A stretch of 64,000 nucleotides of DNA from DATEGZ01 sp035279905 (GCA_035279905.1 DATEGZ010000149.1:37495-101494); one strand, 5' to 3'; positions 27,395 through 36,152 are shown, counted from the stretch's first letter. Numbers and translations are program-made. The notes: generated by a model not told the origin, from the letters alone.

Positions 27395-28815
27395 CGCGCC
27401 ACGAGCATGAGCCAGGCGGTGCCCACGACGAAGTAGACGAGCACATTGAGGGCGGTGGTGATGGCGCCGAGCCGGTACAGATCGGCCGACGACAGGAATC
27501 CGCTGCCGGCGAAGAGCAGGTTCGCGCTCGATCCCTGCGGCGTGATGCCCGAGAAGTAGTTCGTGGCAAACAACAGTTGAAACGCGAGCACGGCCGGGTT
27601 CACGCCGAGCTTCACGCCCACTTCGAGGAAGACGCCGAAGAGCGCGAGCAGATGCGCCGTCTGGCTCACGAACAGGTAGTGGAGGAGGACATACGCGAAC
27701 ACGAGGATCAAGCCGGCCGTCGGCGCGGCCATCCCGCCAAGGCGGGCGGCGAGCCGCTGACCGACGAAGCTCATGAACCCGAGCTCGTTGAGCTGGCTGC
27801 TGATCGTGAAGAGCACGGCAAACCAGATGAAGGTCGCGAGCACGTCGCCTTCCTTCGAGATGTCGGCGAGCGTGATCACGCCCGTGGCCAGAAGCGCGCC
27901 GAGCCCGAGGAAGGCGATCGCCGTCGAGTCCAGGCCCAGCGTCGCTGCCGACGCCCACAGCGCGACCATCGCGACGAAGACCACGAGCACGATGCGTTCG
28001 TTGCGGCTGAGCGGACCGAGCGCGGCGAGCGCGCGCCGCGCCGCCTCGGGCGCCTCAGGCGTCGACCGCACCTCCGGGCGTGTCACGCGGAAGAGCAGCA
28101 GCGGCAGCAGGGCCATCGCCAGCAGCGTCGGCACCGACGCGGCGATGAACCAGCGGCCGAAGCCGATCTCCACGCCGAACTTCCGCGCGATGTCCGTGCC
28201 CAGCGGGTTGGCGGCCATCGCCGTCAGCCAGAGCGCCGACGACACGCTGATGCTCGCGATGCCCGAGAACATCAGGAATCGCCCGACGCCCTGCCGGCTC
28301 GCGTCGGTCGGCTTGGCGCCCGCCGTTTCCGCCAGGGACAGCGCGAGCGGGTAGAGCACGCCCGACCGCGCGGTGTTGCTCGGGAACGCGGGCGCAATCA
28401 CCGCGTCGAGCAGAAAAATCGAATACGACAGGCCGAGCGTCGATCGGCCGAAGCCGCGGACGATCCAGTGTCCCGCGCGCGCGCCGAGGCCGCTCTTGAC
28501 CACCGCGCTCGCGACGAGGAACGCGATGACGATGAGCAGGATCGTGCCGTTGCCGAAGCCCGCGTAGGCGTCGGCGGCGGGGAGAATCCCGCTGAGCACC
28601 GCGATCGCCACCGCGAGGACTGACGCCGTGAGGATCGGCAGCGCGCCGGCGACCACCGAGAAGATCGCGCTCGCGAAGATCGCGAACAGCCGCCACGCCT
28701 GCACGCTCAGTCCCTCGGGCGGAGAAATCCACCAGATGCTGGCCGCGAGTACCGCGGTCGCGACGCGTGCGATGAGGGTTCGGGTCAGAGAGGCAGTATA
28801 GAATGCTCGACGCAT
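27391..28815 (-). CDS. DASS/SLC13 family divalent anion:Na+ symporter
   Basis: This 474-aa inner-membrane carrier has about eleven spans. The two SNT-like substrate/sodium signatures are visible as AFPSNTARSG (residues about 140-150) and FVSQTAHLLALF in the second repeat. Members move succinate, malate, citrate or sulfate. It diverges from sucCD, so a C4-dicarboxylate substrate is plausible. The only reasonable start is the ATG at 28815: the next candidate is after the first span, and this ATG shares the tetramer CATG with the sucC start on the opposite strand. Confidence 0.85.
   Translation of the reverse strand: MRRAFYTASLTRTLIARVATAVLAASIWWISPPEGLSVQAWRLFAIFASAIFSVVAGALPILTASVLAVAIAVLSGILPAADAYAGFGNGTILLIVIAFLVASAVVKSGLGARAGHWIVRGFGRSTLGLSYSIFLLDAVIAPAFPSNTARSGVLYPLALSLAETAGAKPTDASRQGVGRFLMFSGIASISVSSALWLTAMAANPLGTDIARKFGVEIGFGRWFIAASVPTLLAMALLPLLLFRVTRPEVRSTPEAPEAARRALAALGPLSRNERIVLVVFVAMVALWASAATLGLDSTAIAFLGLGALLATGVITLADISKEGDVLATFIWFAVLFTISSQLNELGFMSFVGQRLAARLGGMAAPTAGLILVFAYVLLHYLFVSQTAHLLALFGVFLEVGVKLGVNPAVLAFQLLFATNYFSGITPQGSSANLLFAGSGFLSSADLYRLGAITTALNVLVYFVVGTAWLMLVAR
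28797..28804 (+). promoter_or_regulatory. -10-like box of sucC
   Basis: TATAGAAT ends 9 nt before the sucC ATG, and no Shine-Dalgarno sequence fits between. A start site 6-8 nt after the box would put the 5' end within about four bases of the ATG, as in leaderless mRNAs. Confidence 0.5.
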
Positions 28816-29980
28816 GAAGATTCATGAATACCAGGCCAAAGCTCTCCTGGCGCGCCACGGTGTGCCGGTGCCGCGCGGGGAGATCGCGTTCACCGCGGAC
28901 GAGGCGCGCGCCGTCGCCGATCGCCTCGGCGGCGGGACCGTCGTCGTCAAAGCACAGATTCACGCGGGCGGCCGCGGCAAGGGCGGCGGCGTCAAGGTCG
29001 CGAAGAACGCGGCCGAGGCGCGCGATCTCGCCGGCAAGATCATCGGGATGCAGCTCGTCACCGTCCAGACCGGGCCCGCCGGGCGCAAGGTCTCGCGCGT
29101 GCTCATCGAAGAGGGGCTGCAGATCGCCCGCGAGCTCTACCTCGGGGTCGTCATCGATCGTTCGTCGCAGAAGGTCGTCGTGATGGCGAGCTCTGAAGGC
29201 GGCGTCGAGATCGAAAAGGTCGCCGAGGAGACGCCGGAGAAGATTCACAAGGCGTTCGTGCATCCGGCGCTCGGCCTGCAGCCGTTCGAGGCGCGCCGGC
29301 TCGCGTTCGCGCTGGGCCTCAAAGACGACGAAATGAAGAAGGCGGTCAAGCTCACGATGGCCGTCTATCAGGCCTTCATCGCCGCCGATGCGTCGCTCGT
29401 CGAGGTCAACCCGCTCATCGTGACCGCGGGCGGCGATCTGCTCGCGCTCGACGCGAAGATGAGCTTCGATGACAACGCGAGCTATCGGCATCCTGACTAC
29501 AAAGACCTGCGCGATCTCGGCGAGGAGGATCCGCTCGAGATCGAGGCGTCGAAGTTCTCGCTCAACTACATCAAGCTCGACGGCACGATCGGCTGCATGG
29601 TCAACGGCGCCGGGCTCGCGATGGCGACGATGGACATCATCAAGCTGGCGGGCGGCGAGCCGGCCAACTTCCTCGACGTCGGCGGCGGCGCCAACGCCGA
29701 GCAGATCAAGAACGCGTTCCGCATCCTGATGTCGGACACGGCCGTGAAAGCGGTGCTCATCAACATCTTCGGCGGCATCCTGCGCTGCGACGTGCTCGCG
29801 CAGGGCGTCATCGCCGCGGTCAAGGACCTCGGCGTGCGCGTGCCGATCGTCGTCCGCATGGAAGGGACGAACGTCGAGCTCGGCCGCCAGATGCTCAAGG
29901 ACAGCGGCCTGAATTTCACGAATGCCGCCTCGATGGCCGAAGCGGCCGAGCGCGTTGTCGCGGCCTCATTGCCCCGTTAG
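28814..29980 (+). CDS. sucC: Succinyl-CoA ligase beta subunit
   Basis: SucC binds the nucleotide and, with SucD, converts succinyl-CoA plus Pi to succinate and ATP or GTP. The 388-aa protein begins MKIHEYQAKALLARHGVPVP, the standard start of the family. The ATP-grasp elements VVVKAQIHAGGRGKGGGVK and VEVNPLIV are present, as is the C-terminal power-helix region NIFGGILRCDVLA. sucD follows after 10 bp and 2-oxoacid:ferredoxin oxidoreductase genes follow that, so succinyl-CoA formation and use are encoded together. Confidence 0.95.
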   Translation: MKIHEYQAKALLARHGVPVPRGEIAFTADEARAVADRLGGGTVVVKAQIHAGGRGKGGGVKVAKNAAEARDLAGKIIGMQLVTVQTGPAGRKVSRVLIEEGLQIARELYLGVVIDRSSQKVVVMASSEGGVEIEKVAEETPEKIHKAFVHPALGLQPFEARRLAFALGLKDDEMKKAVKLTMAVYQAFIAADASLVEVNPLIVTAGGDLLALDAKMSFDDNASYRHPDYKDLRDLGEEDPLEIEASKFSLNYIKLDGTIGCMVNGAGLAMATMDIIKLAGGEPANFLDVGGGANAEQIKNAFRILMSDTAVKAVLINIFGGILRCDVLAQGVIAAVKDLGVRVPIVVRMEGTNVELGRQMLKDSGLNFTNAASMAEAAERVVAASLPR

Positions 29981-29990
29981 CAACTAAATC

Positions 29991-30866
29991 ATGTCTGTCT
30001 TAATCGATAAGAAAACTCGTCTGATCGTCCAGGGCATCACGGGCCGCGAGGGCACGTTTCACGCGAAGCAGGCGCAGGCGTACCACACGAACGTCGTCGG
30101 CGGCGTCACGCCCGGCAAGGGCGGGACGACGCATGAGGGCTGGCCGGTGTTCAACACGGTGGCCGACGCCGTGCGCGAGACCGGCGCCAACGCGACAGTG
30201 ATCTTCGTGCCGCCGCCGGGCGGGGCAGACGCGGTGATGGAAGCGGCGGACGCGGGTCTTCCGCTCGCGGTGTGCATCACGGAAGGCATTCCGACGCTCG
30301 ACATGCTGCGCGCGCTGACGTTTCTGAAGGACCGCAAGACGCGGCTCATCGGGCCGAACTGTCCCGGGCTCATCTCTGCTGGTCGCGGCAAGGCCGGCAT
30401 CATCCCCGGCCACATCTGCAAGGAAGGCCGCGTCGGCATCGTCTCGAAGAGCGGAACGCTCACCTATGAGGCGATCCACCAGCTCACCGGCAACGGGCTC
30501 GGTCAGACCACGTGCATCGGGATCGGCGGCGATCCGCTGATCGGGACGTCGTTCATCGACGCGCTCACGTTGTTTGCGGACGATCCGGAAACGGAAGCCG
30601 TCGTGCTCATCGGCGAGATTGGCGGCAGCGCGGAGGAAGAGGCGGCGGCCTTCATCAAAGCGTCCTTTAAGAAACCAGTCGTCGGATTTATCGCCGGGCA
30701 GACCGCGCCGCCCGGCCGCCGCATGGGACATGCGGGCGCGATCATCGCGGGCGGCAAGGGCACGGCGGCCGAGAAGATGGCGGCGCTCTCCGCCGCCGGC
30801 GTGCGCGTCGTGAAGAGCCCGGCGGACATCGGCAAGGCCGCCGCGGACGCCCTGAAGGCGAAATAG
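29991..30866 (+). CDS. sucD: Succinyl-CoA ligase alpha subunit
   Basis: SucD binds CoA and carries the phosphohistidine. The 291-aa protein has the CoA-binding start VQGITGREGTFHAKQ, the GVTPGKGG turn, IGPNCPGLISAG and SKSGTLTYEA, and the phosphorylated His in RRMGHAGAIIAGG. It lies 10 bp after sucC and 14 bp before korA on the same strand. Length and motifs are standard. Confidence 0.95.
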   Translation: MSVLIDKKTRLIVQGITGREGTFHAKQAQAYHTNVVGGVTPGKGGTTHEGWPVFNTVADAVRETGANATVIFVPPPGGADAVMEAADAGLPLAVCITEGIPTLDMLRALTFLKDRKTRLIGPNCPGLISAGRGKAGIIPGHICKEGRVGIVSKSGTLTYEAIHQLTGNGLGQTTCIGIGGDPLIGTSFIDALTLFADDPETEAVVLIGEIGGSAEEEAAAFIKASFKKPVVGFIAGQTAPPGRRMGHAGAIIAGGKGTAAEKMAALSAAGVRVVKSPADIGKAAADALKAK

Positions 30867-30880
30867 TTTCGATATACTCG

Positions 30881-32788
30881 GTGGTACGTGTGAGCACACC
30901 CCTCCCTGCGGCAGAGACCGAGCGCACGCAAGCGCGCTCGCAGGTCGTCAACGACTTCAGCATCCAGGTCGCCACGGTCAACGGATCGGGCAGCCAGACG
31001 GCGAACCTCGTCTTGCTGCGGTCCATCTTTCAGATGGGCATCCCCGTCTCGGGGAAGAACCTGTTTCCGTCGAACATCGCCGGCCTCCCGACGTGGTACA
31101 CGATCCGCGCGAATCGTCGTGGGTACATCAGCCGCAAGAAGGAAATCGATTTTCTCGTCGCGATGAACCCGGAGAGCGCGAAGGAAGACGTGATGTCGCT
31201 CGAGCCGGGCCGCGTCGTCGTCTATGACGAACCGCTGAAGCTCGACGCGCTGCGCAGCGACCTCATTTTCTATCCGGTCCCGTTCGACAAGATCGTCGCC
31301 GAGGTCTGCACGGACGCGAAGCTGCGCCGCCTCGTCAAGAACATGATCTACGACGGCGTGCTGGCCGAGCTCCTGTCGATCGAGCTCGGCGAGATGGAGA
31401 AGGCGCTCGCCAAGCAGCTCGGCAAGAAGCCGAAGGCGATGGCGCTCAACATGGGCGCGCTCGAGGCGGGAAAGAAGTTCGCGGTCGAGCACCTCGAGCG
31501 GCGACATCCGTATCGCGTCGAGCGGATGAACAAGACCGCCGGGCAGATCCTGATCGAGGGCAACGCGGCCGCGGCGATGGGCTGTATGTTCGCCGGCGTC
31601 ACGGTCGTGGCCTGGTATCCGATCACGCCGTCGTCGTCGCTGCCCGAGTCGCTGATCAGCTACATGCGCAAGTACCGCATGGACAAGGACGGCAAGGCGA
31701 CGTTCGCGATCGTCCAGGCGGAAGATGAGATTGCCGCGCTCGGCATGGTCGTGGGCGCGAGCTGGGCGGGCGCGCGGGCGATGACGTCCACGTCCGGCCC
31801 GGGCATCTCGCTCATGTCCGAGTTCGCGGGCCTCGCGTACTACGCCGAAGTGCCGGCGGTCGTGTTCGACATCCAGCGCGTCGGTCCCTCGACGGGTCTG
31901 CCGACACGCACGGCGCAGGGCGATCTGCTCTTCGTCGCGCTCAACTCTCACGGCGACACGCGCCACGTCATGCTGCTGCCCGCGTCCGTCCAGGAATGCT
32001 TCGACATGTCGATCGAGGCGTTCAACCTGTCCGAGCGGCTCCAGACGATCGTGTTCGTCATGAGCGATCTCGACCTGGGCATGAACAACTGGATGGCGCA
32101 CCCGTTCGAGTATCCCGATCAGCCGTTCGATCGCGGCAAGGTGCTCGACGAAGCGAAGCTGCGCAGCCTCAACGCGTCGTGGGGCCGCTACAAGGACATC
32201 GACGGCGACGGGATCCCGTGGCGCACGCTGCCCGGCACCAACATGCCGTCGTTTTTCACCCGTGGCTCCGGCCACAACGAGAACGCGGTGTACACCGAGC
32301 GGCCGGACGACTACGTGCGCAACGTCGATCGGCTCGCCCAGAAGTTCCACACGGCGCGCTCGCTCGTGCCGAAGCCCGTGGTCGATCACGATCCGGAAGC
32401 GAAGGTCGGGATCATCGCGTTCGGGTCGAGCCACTGGGCGGTGGAGGAGTCGCGCGACCAGCTCCGCGAGGAAGCCGGGCTGCGGACGTCGTACCTCCGG
32501 CTGCGCGCCTACCCGTTCACGCCCGAGGTCGACGAGTTCATCCGCAAGTACGACCGCATCTACGTCGTGGAGCAGAACCGCGACGCGCAGATGCTGAGCC
32601 TGCTGCTCATGGACGGCGAGGCGCAGTTCGCCGAGCGGCTGCGGAGCGTGCTGCATTACAACGGCCTGCCGATCGACGCGCGCAGCATCACCGACGACGT
32701 GCTCGAGCAGGAAGGGTCGCGGCCGAAGCGGCGCAAGGTCGCGCCCGCGCCCGCGATCGACTCGCAGAACCAGAGGACTTATGAGTGA
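30881..32788 (+). CDS. korA: 2-oxoacid:ferredoxin oxidoreductase, fused gamma-alpha subunit (KorA type)
   Basis: This is the large subunit of an enzyme that oxidatively decarboxylates 2-oxoglutarate (or a related 2-oxoacid) to the acyl-CoA, reducing ferredoxin. The 635-aa chain has the gamma domain first (residues about 25-200, with NGSGSQTANLVLLRSIFQMG) and the pyruvate:ferredoxin alpha domain after it (GNAAAAMGCMFAGVTVVAWYPITPSSSLPE ... is the conserved junction; STSGPGISLMSEFAGLAYYAEVPAVVFD is the core). GTG at 30881 or the in-frame GTG at 30890 may be the start; TATACT at 30873-30878 fits the second. It overlaps korB by 8 bp. Adjacency to sucCD supports 2-oxoglutarate as substrate. Confidence 0.88.
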   Translation: MVRVSTPLPAAETERTQARSQVVNDFSIQVATVNGSGSQTANLVLLRSIFQMGIPVSGKNLFPSNIAGLPTWYTIRANRRGYISRKKEIDFLVAMNPESAKEDVMSLEPGRVVVYDEPLKLDALRSDLIFYPVPFDKIVAEVCTDAKLRRLVKNMIYDGVLAELLSIELGEMEKALAKQLGKKPKAMALNMGALEAGKKFAVEHLERRHPYRVERMNKTAGQILIEGNAAAAMGCMFAGVTVVAWYPITPSSSLPESLISYMRKYRMDKDGKATFAIVQAEDEIAALGMVVGASWAGARAMTSTSGPGISLMSEFAGLAYYAEVPAVVFDIQRVGPSTGLPTRTAQGDLLFVALNSHGDTRHVMLLPASVQECFDMSIEAFNLSERLQTIVFVMSDLDLGMNNWMAHPFEYPDQPFDRGKVLDEAKLRSLNASWGRYKDIDGDGIPWRTLPGTNMPSFFTRGSGHNENAVYTERPDDYVRNVDRLAQKFHTARSLVPKPVVDHDPEAKVGIIAFGSSHWAVEESRDQLREEAGLRTSYLRLRAYPFTPEVDEFIRKYDRIYVVEQNRDAQMLSLLLMDGEAQFAERLRSVLHYNGLPIDARSITDDVLEQEGSRPKRRKVAPAPAIDSQNQRTYE

Positions 32789-33821
32789 CGGCCCGGTTTC
32801 GGCGAAGAAAACCAACCGCATCGGCCTCGACGTCTCGAGCTACCGCGGCAGCAAGACGACGCTCTGCGCGGGATGCGGGCACAACGCGATCTCGGAGCGC
32901 GTCATCGACGCGTTCTTCGAGATGGGGGTCGATCCCAAGCGCGTGCTGAAGCTCTCGGGCATCGGCTGCTCGAGCAAGAGCCCGGCGTACTTCCTCAACC
33001 CGTCGCACGGGTTCAACTCCGTGCACGGCCGCATGCCGTCGGTCGCGACCGGCGCGATGCTGGCCAATCGCAGCATGCTGTCGATCGGCGTCAGCGGCGA
33101 CGGCGACACGGGCGCGATCGGCATCGGACAGTTCGTGCACCTGATGCGGCGCAATCTGCCGCTCATCTACATCATCGAGGACAACGGCTGCTACGGCCTG
33201 ACGAAAGGGCAATTCTCGCCGACGGCCGACATGGGCTCGAAGGCGAAGAACGGCGTCGTCAACGACCTGCCGCCGATTGACACGTGCGCGCTCGCGATCG
33301 AGCTGGGCGCGTCGCTGGTCGCGCGGTCGTTCTCCGGCGACAAGAAGCAGCTCCTCTCGGTGCTCAAGGCCGCGATCTCGCACCGCGGCACGTCGATGAT
33401 CGACGTCATCTCGCCGTGCGTTACGTTCAACGACCACGACGGCTCGACGAAGAGCTACTCGTACGTGAAGGACCACGACGAGCCGCTCGGCGAGATCAGC
33501 TTCATCCCGTATTTCGAGGACATCAACGTCGAGTACGACGCCGGATCGACGACCGCGGTGAAGATGCACGACGGGTCGCAGCTGCTGCTCCGCAAGGTGG
33601 CCGAGGACTACAACCCGTCCGACAAGATCTCGGCGATCCGCCTGCTCCACGAAACCGCGCGCCGCGGCGAGTTCGCCACCGGCATCCTCTATGTCGAGCC
33701 CGACAAGGACGATTTCATCGACTCGCTCAACCTCGTCGAAACCCCGCTGGCGTTCCTGACGCCGGAACAGGTCCGGCCGCCGAAGGCGGTTTTGGACGAG
33801 CTGATGGAGAGCCTTCGGTAG
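32781..33821 (+). CDS. korB: 2-oxoacid:ferredoxin oxidoreductase beta subunit, TPP-binding (KorB type)
   Basis: This 346-aa subunit binds thiamine pyrophosphate and an iron-sulfur cluster. The N-terminal TLCAGCGHNAISERVI holds two of the cluster cysteines, with another in LSGIGCSSKSP. The TPP/Mg motif is GDGDTGAIGIGQFVHLMRRN ending in EDNGCYGLTKGQFSPT. A conserved late motif is ISPCVTFNDH. The start overlaps korA by 8 bp, which implies coupled translation. The pair forms the two-subunit KOR common in Acidobacteriota and other anaerobe-derived lineages. Confidence 0.9.
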   Translation: MSDGPVSAKKTNRIGLDVSSYRGSKTTLCAGCGHNAISERVIDAFFEMGVDPKRVLKLSGIGCSSKSPAYFLNPSHGFNSVHGRMPSVATGAMLANRSMLSIGVSGDGDTGAIGIGQFVHLMRRNLPLIYIIEDNGCYGLTKGQFSPTADMGSKAKNGVVNDLPPIDTCALAIELGASLVARSFSGDKKQLLSVLKAAISHRGTSMIDVISPCVTFNDHDGSTKSYSYVKDHDEPLGEISFIPYFEDINVEYDAGSTTAVKMHDGSQLLLRKVAEDYNPSDKISAIRLLHETARRGEFATGILYVEPDKDDFIDSLNLVETPLAFLTPEQVRPPKAVLDELMESLR

Positions 33822-33824
33822 TGG

Positions 33825-33859
33825 TTCCGGGGTTCCGAGGTTCCGGGGTTCCGAGGTTC
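33825..33859. repeat. GGTTCCGGGGTTCCGA tandem repeat
   Basis: Two copies of a 16-bp unit (GGTTCCGGGGTTCCGA) plus a partial third begin 4 bp after the korB stop. Each unit is itself made of two 8-bp near-repeats. It is a different family from the CCATTGGG octamers but has the same 8-bp periodicity. Confidence 0.8.
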
Positions 33860-33908
33860 GCGCCCGACCGCCCGTAACTCGCGGTCGTCTCAACCCGCGG
33901 AGGCGTTT

Positions 33909-34661
33909 ATGGCGTCACGGATGGTTTCATTCGCCGGCGTCGTTTCACTCGCGGTAGTGGGGCTCGTCAGCCAGTCATTTGCTCAATCCCAAGCCGCTTT
34001 CGGCCAGGGCGCGTTCCGGCCCGGCGACGGCATCAGTCCGCCCGCGCTCATCCGTCAGGTCGAGCCCAAGTACACGCAGGACGCGATGCGGGCGAAGATC
34101 CAGGGCGACGTCGAGCTCGAGGTCGTCGTCACCGCTGACGGCAAGGTCGGGGACGTGCGCGTGATGCGCTCGCTGGACGACCGGTTCGGGCTCGATGAGA
34201 ACGCGATCATGGCGGCCAAGCAGTGGGTGTTCACGCCCGCACACGATCGAGATGGCCGCGCCGTGCCGGTGATCGTCACGCTCATTCTGAGCTACCGGAC
34301 CGCGAAACCCACCACGCTCGGCGCGACGCAGTTCCCGGACGATGACTTTGTGAAAGGCGCGTGTCGAGTTCCGTCTGAGGGTGCCACATCACCGAAGCTC
34401 GTCGACCAGGTCGAGCCGAAGTACACGTCCGACGCGCTTCGCGCCAAGGTCGAGGGCACCGTGACCGTCGAGGCGATCGTCAACGCCGACGGCACGGTGG
34501 CACGAGCCCGTGTCACCAAGTCGCTGGACAAGCTCTACGGCCTGGACGAGCAGGCGCTCATGGCGGTGAGTCACTGGACGTTCGAGCCGGACTCGGGCAA
34601 GTGTCAGGGCCTGTCAGCGCCCACGCTGGTCACCCTCGTTCTGAACTTCCGCATCCACTGA
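33909..34661 (+). CDS. Periplasmic protein with two TonB C-terminal domains (copy 1)
   Basis: The 250-aa product has a signal peptide (VSLAVVGLVSQSFAQSQA) and two successive TonB C-terminal-like domains. The first runs from ALIRQVEPKYTQDAMRAKIQG to VPVIVTLILSYR and the second from KLVDQVEPKYTSDALRAKVEG to LVTLVLNFRIH. There is no N-terminal anchor or Pro-rich spacer of true TonB, so this is a free periplasmic relative of unknown role. GCGGAGG lies 8 nt before the ATG. The next gene is a paralog 17 bp away, evidence of tandem duplication. Confidence 0.8.
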   Translation: MASRMVSFAGVVSLAVVGLVSQSFAQSQAAFGQGAFRPGDGISPPALIRQVEPKYTQDAMRAKIQGDVELEVVVTADGKVGDVRVMRSLDDRFGLDENAIMAAKQWVFTPAHDRDGRAVPVIVTLILSYRTAKPTTLGATQFPDDDFVKGACRVPSEGATSPKLVDQVEPKYTSDALRAKVEGTVTVEAIVNADGTVARARVTKSLDKLYGLDEQALMAVSHWTFEPDSGKCQGLSAPTLVTLVLNFRIH

Positions 34662-34678
34662 AGGCTTCGGAGACGCGC

Positions 34679-35401
34679 ATGACACCTCGACTTGTCCTCA
34701 TTCTCGGTCTGGCCGCCGCGGCGGGATTCGCGCAGACGCCGGCCCAGGAATCGCAGACCTTCGGCGCCGGCGCAGTTCGTCTGGGCGACGGGATTACGCC
34801 GCCGAGCGTCGTGAAGCAGGTTCAACCGCGGTACACGGACGACGCCCGCAATCGGGGCGTCGAGGGCGAGGTGCAGATCGAGGTGGTCGTCAAGGCAGAC
34901 GGCACGGTCGGCGACGTGCGCGTCACGAAGAAGCTCGATCCGGGTCTCGATGCCGAGGCGATGACGGCCGCCAGACAATGGCTGTTCAAGCCAGGGAAGG
35001 ATCGCGACGGCAACGCGATTCCGGTCATCGTGACGATCATGCTGTCGTTCCGCACGGGCACGGCCACCGACTTTGCCGCAGCCGACTTCGCCAAGGGCGC
35101 GTGCCGCGCCGGTGTGAGCGGGACCACGGAGCCGAAGCTGCTCAGCGACGTCGAGCCGAAGTACACGAGCGACGCGATGCGGGCGAAGATCGCGGGCACG
35201 GTGACCGTCGAAGCCGTGGTCGGGCCGGACGGCAAAGTCATGCGCTCCCGTGTGTCGAAGTCGCTCGACCCCGTCCACGGACTCGACCACGAGGCGCTCA
35301 AAGCGATGAACCAGTGGACGTTCGAGAAGGGCTCGGGGAAGTGTCAGGGAGTGCCCGCGCCGGTGCTCGTGACCTACGACCTGCAGTTCCGGCTCCACTG
35401 A
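34679..35401 (+). CDS. Periplasmic protein with two TonB C-terminal domains (copy 2)
   Basis: This paralog of the preceding gene is 240 aa, with a signal peptide (LVLILGLAAAAGFAQT). Domain one starts VVKQVQPRYTDDARNRGVEGE and domain two starts LLSDVEPKYTSDAMRAKIAG; both end in the VIVTIMLSFR / LVTYDLQFRLH strand. The linker FAKGACRAGVSGTTEPK matches FVKGACRVPSEGATSPK in copy 1. The ATG at 34679 follows copy 1 by 17 bp, so both are probably co-transcribed. Function is unknown. Confidence 0.8.
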   Translation: MTPRLVLILGLAAAAGFAQTPAQESQTFGAGAVRLGDGITPPSVVKQVQPRYTDDARNRGVEGEVQIEVVVKADGTVGDVRVTKKLDPGLDAEAMTAARQWLFKPGKDRDGNAIPVIVTIMLSFRTGTATDFAAADFAKGACRAGVSGTTEPKLLSDVEPKYTSDAMRAKIAGTVTVEAVVGPDGKVMRSRVSKSLDPVHGLDHEALKAMNQWTFEKGSGKCQGVPAPVLVTYDLQFRLH

Positions 35402-35409
35402 CGACTCGT

Positions 35410-35417
35410 TATAAGAT
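35410..35417 (+). promoter_or_regulatory. -10-like box of ndk
   Basis: TATAAGAT ends 9 nt before the ndk ATG, the same spacing as at sucC and phoD. No ribosome binding site is visible between the box and the start, which suggests a leaderless or near-leaderless transcript. Confidence 0.5.
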
Positions 35418-35426
35418 CGACGGGAT

Positions 35427-35846
35427 ATGACCGTCGAGCGAACGTTTGCCATCATCAAGCCGGATGCCGTGAAGGCGCGGAAAGCGGGCCGGATCCTCGC
35501 CCGCATCGAGGACGCCGGCTTCACCATCCGCGCCCTGCGCTTCACGCACCTGACCAGGGCGGAAGCCGAGGGCTTCTACGCCGTGCACCGCGCGCGGCCG
35601 TTTTTCGCGAGTCTTACCGACTTCATGTCGTCGGGCCCGTGCATCGTGATGGTGCTCGAGGCGCCCGACGCCATCAAGAAGTGGCGCACGCTCATGGGCG
35701 CGACCGACCCGGCAAAAGCCGACGCCGGCACGCTGCGCAAGGAGTTCGGCGCGTCGATCGAGCACAACGCGACGCACGGCTCGGACGCGCCGGAAACGGC
35801 AGCCTTTGAAATCAACTATTTCTTTAGAGGGATGGAACTGGGTTAA
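35427..35846 (+). CDS. ndk: Nucleoside diphosphate kinase
   Basis: The enzyme transfers phosphate from NTPs to NDPs through a phosphohistidine. The 139-aa protein opens with ERTFAIIKPDAVKARKAG, and the active histidine is in IEHNATHGSDAPETAAFEI. ARPFFASLTDFMSSGPC and LMGATDPAKADAGTLR are further family hallmarks. Length is standard. It stands between the TonB pair and a long inverted repeat, apparently as its own unit. Confidence 0.95.
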   Translation: MTVERTFAIIKPDAVKARKAGRILARIEDAGFTIRALRFTHLTRAEAEGFYAVHRARPFFASLTDFMSSGPCIVMVLEAPDAIKKWRTLMGATDPAKADAGTLRKEFGASIEHNATHGSDAPETAAFEINYFFRGMELG

Positions 35847-35942
35847 CTTAGAACTTCAAACTTAGAACTTAGAACTTCGGAGTGTCGCGCTATCACGTGT
35901 GATCATCCGAAGTTCTAAGTTTTGAGTTCTAAGTTCTAAGTT
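35845..35942. repeat. 98-bp inverted repeat built from AACTTAGAACTT units
   Basis: The left arm (35845-35881) and right arm (35906-35942) are about 37 bp each and nearly complementary. Each is composed of variants of AACTTAGAACTT or its complement. The central 24 bp contain the palindromic ATCACGTGTGAT. The left arm overlaps the ndk stop by two bases. A one-armed relative lies at 38195-38237. AT content is far above the flanks. Confidence 0.9.
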
Positions 35943-35948
35943 GATCCA

Positions 35949-36143
35949 ATGGCCCGCTTCCTGATCGCCGCCGGCGTCCTGCTCATCCTCGCCGGCCTCG
36001 CCATCAAGGCGGGCCTGCCGCTCGGCCGCCTCCCGGGCGACATCGTCGTGCACCGCGGCAACAGCACGTTCTACTTCCCGATCGTCACGTGCCTCGTCGT
36101 GAGCGTGCTGCTGTCGCTCGTCGCCGCGATTCTCCGGCGCTGA
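35949..36143 (+). CDS. DUF2905 family small membrane protein
   Basis: The 64-aa protein has two membrane helices (FLIAAGVLLILAGLAIKAG and IVTCLVVSVLLSLVAAIL) joined by LPLGRLPGDIVVHRGNSTFYFP. The LGRLPGDIxxxRGNxxFYFP signature defines DUF2905, a family of unknown function found widely in bacteria. The start directly follows the AACTTAGAACTT element, so any promoter must be within or before that repeat. Confidence 0.88.
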   Translation: MARFLIAAGVLLILAGLAIKAGLPLGRLPGDIVVHRGNSTFYFPIVTCLVVSVLLSLVAAILRR

Positions 36144-36152
36144 CCGCCGGCG

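Noticed and set aside
30503..32821. 772-codon minus-strand frame opposite korA
   Set aside because: It is fully antisense to korA and sucD with no domain; judged a shadow of GC-rich third positions.
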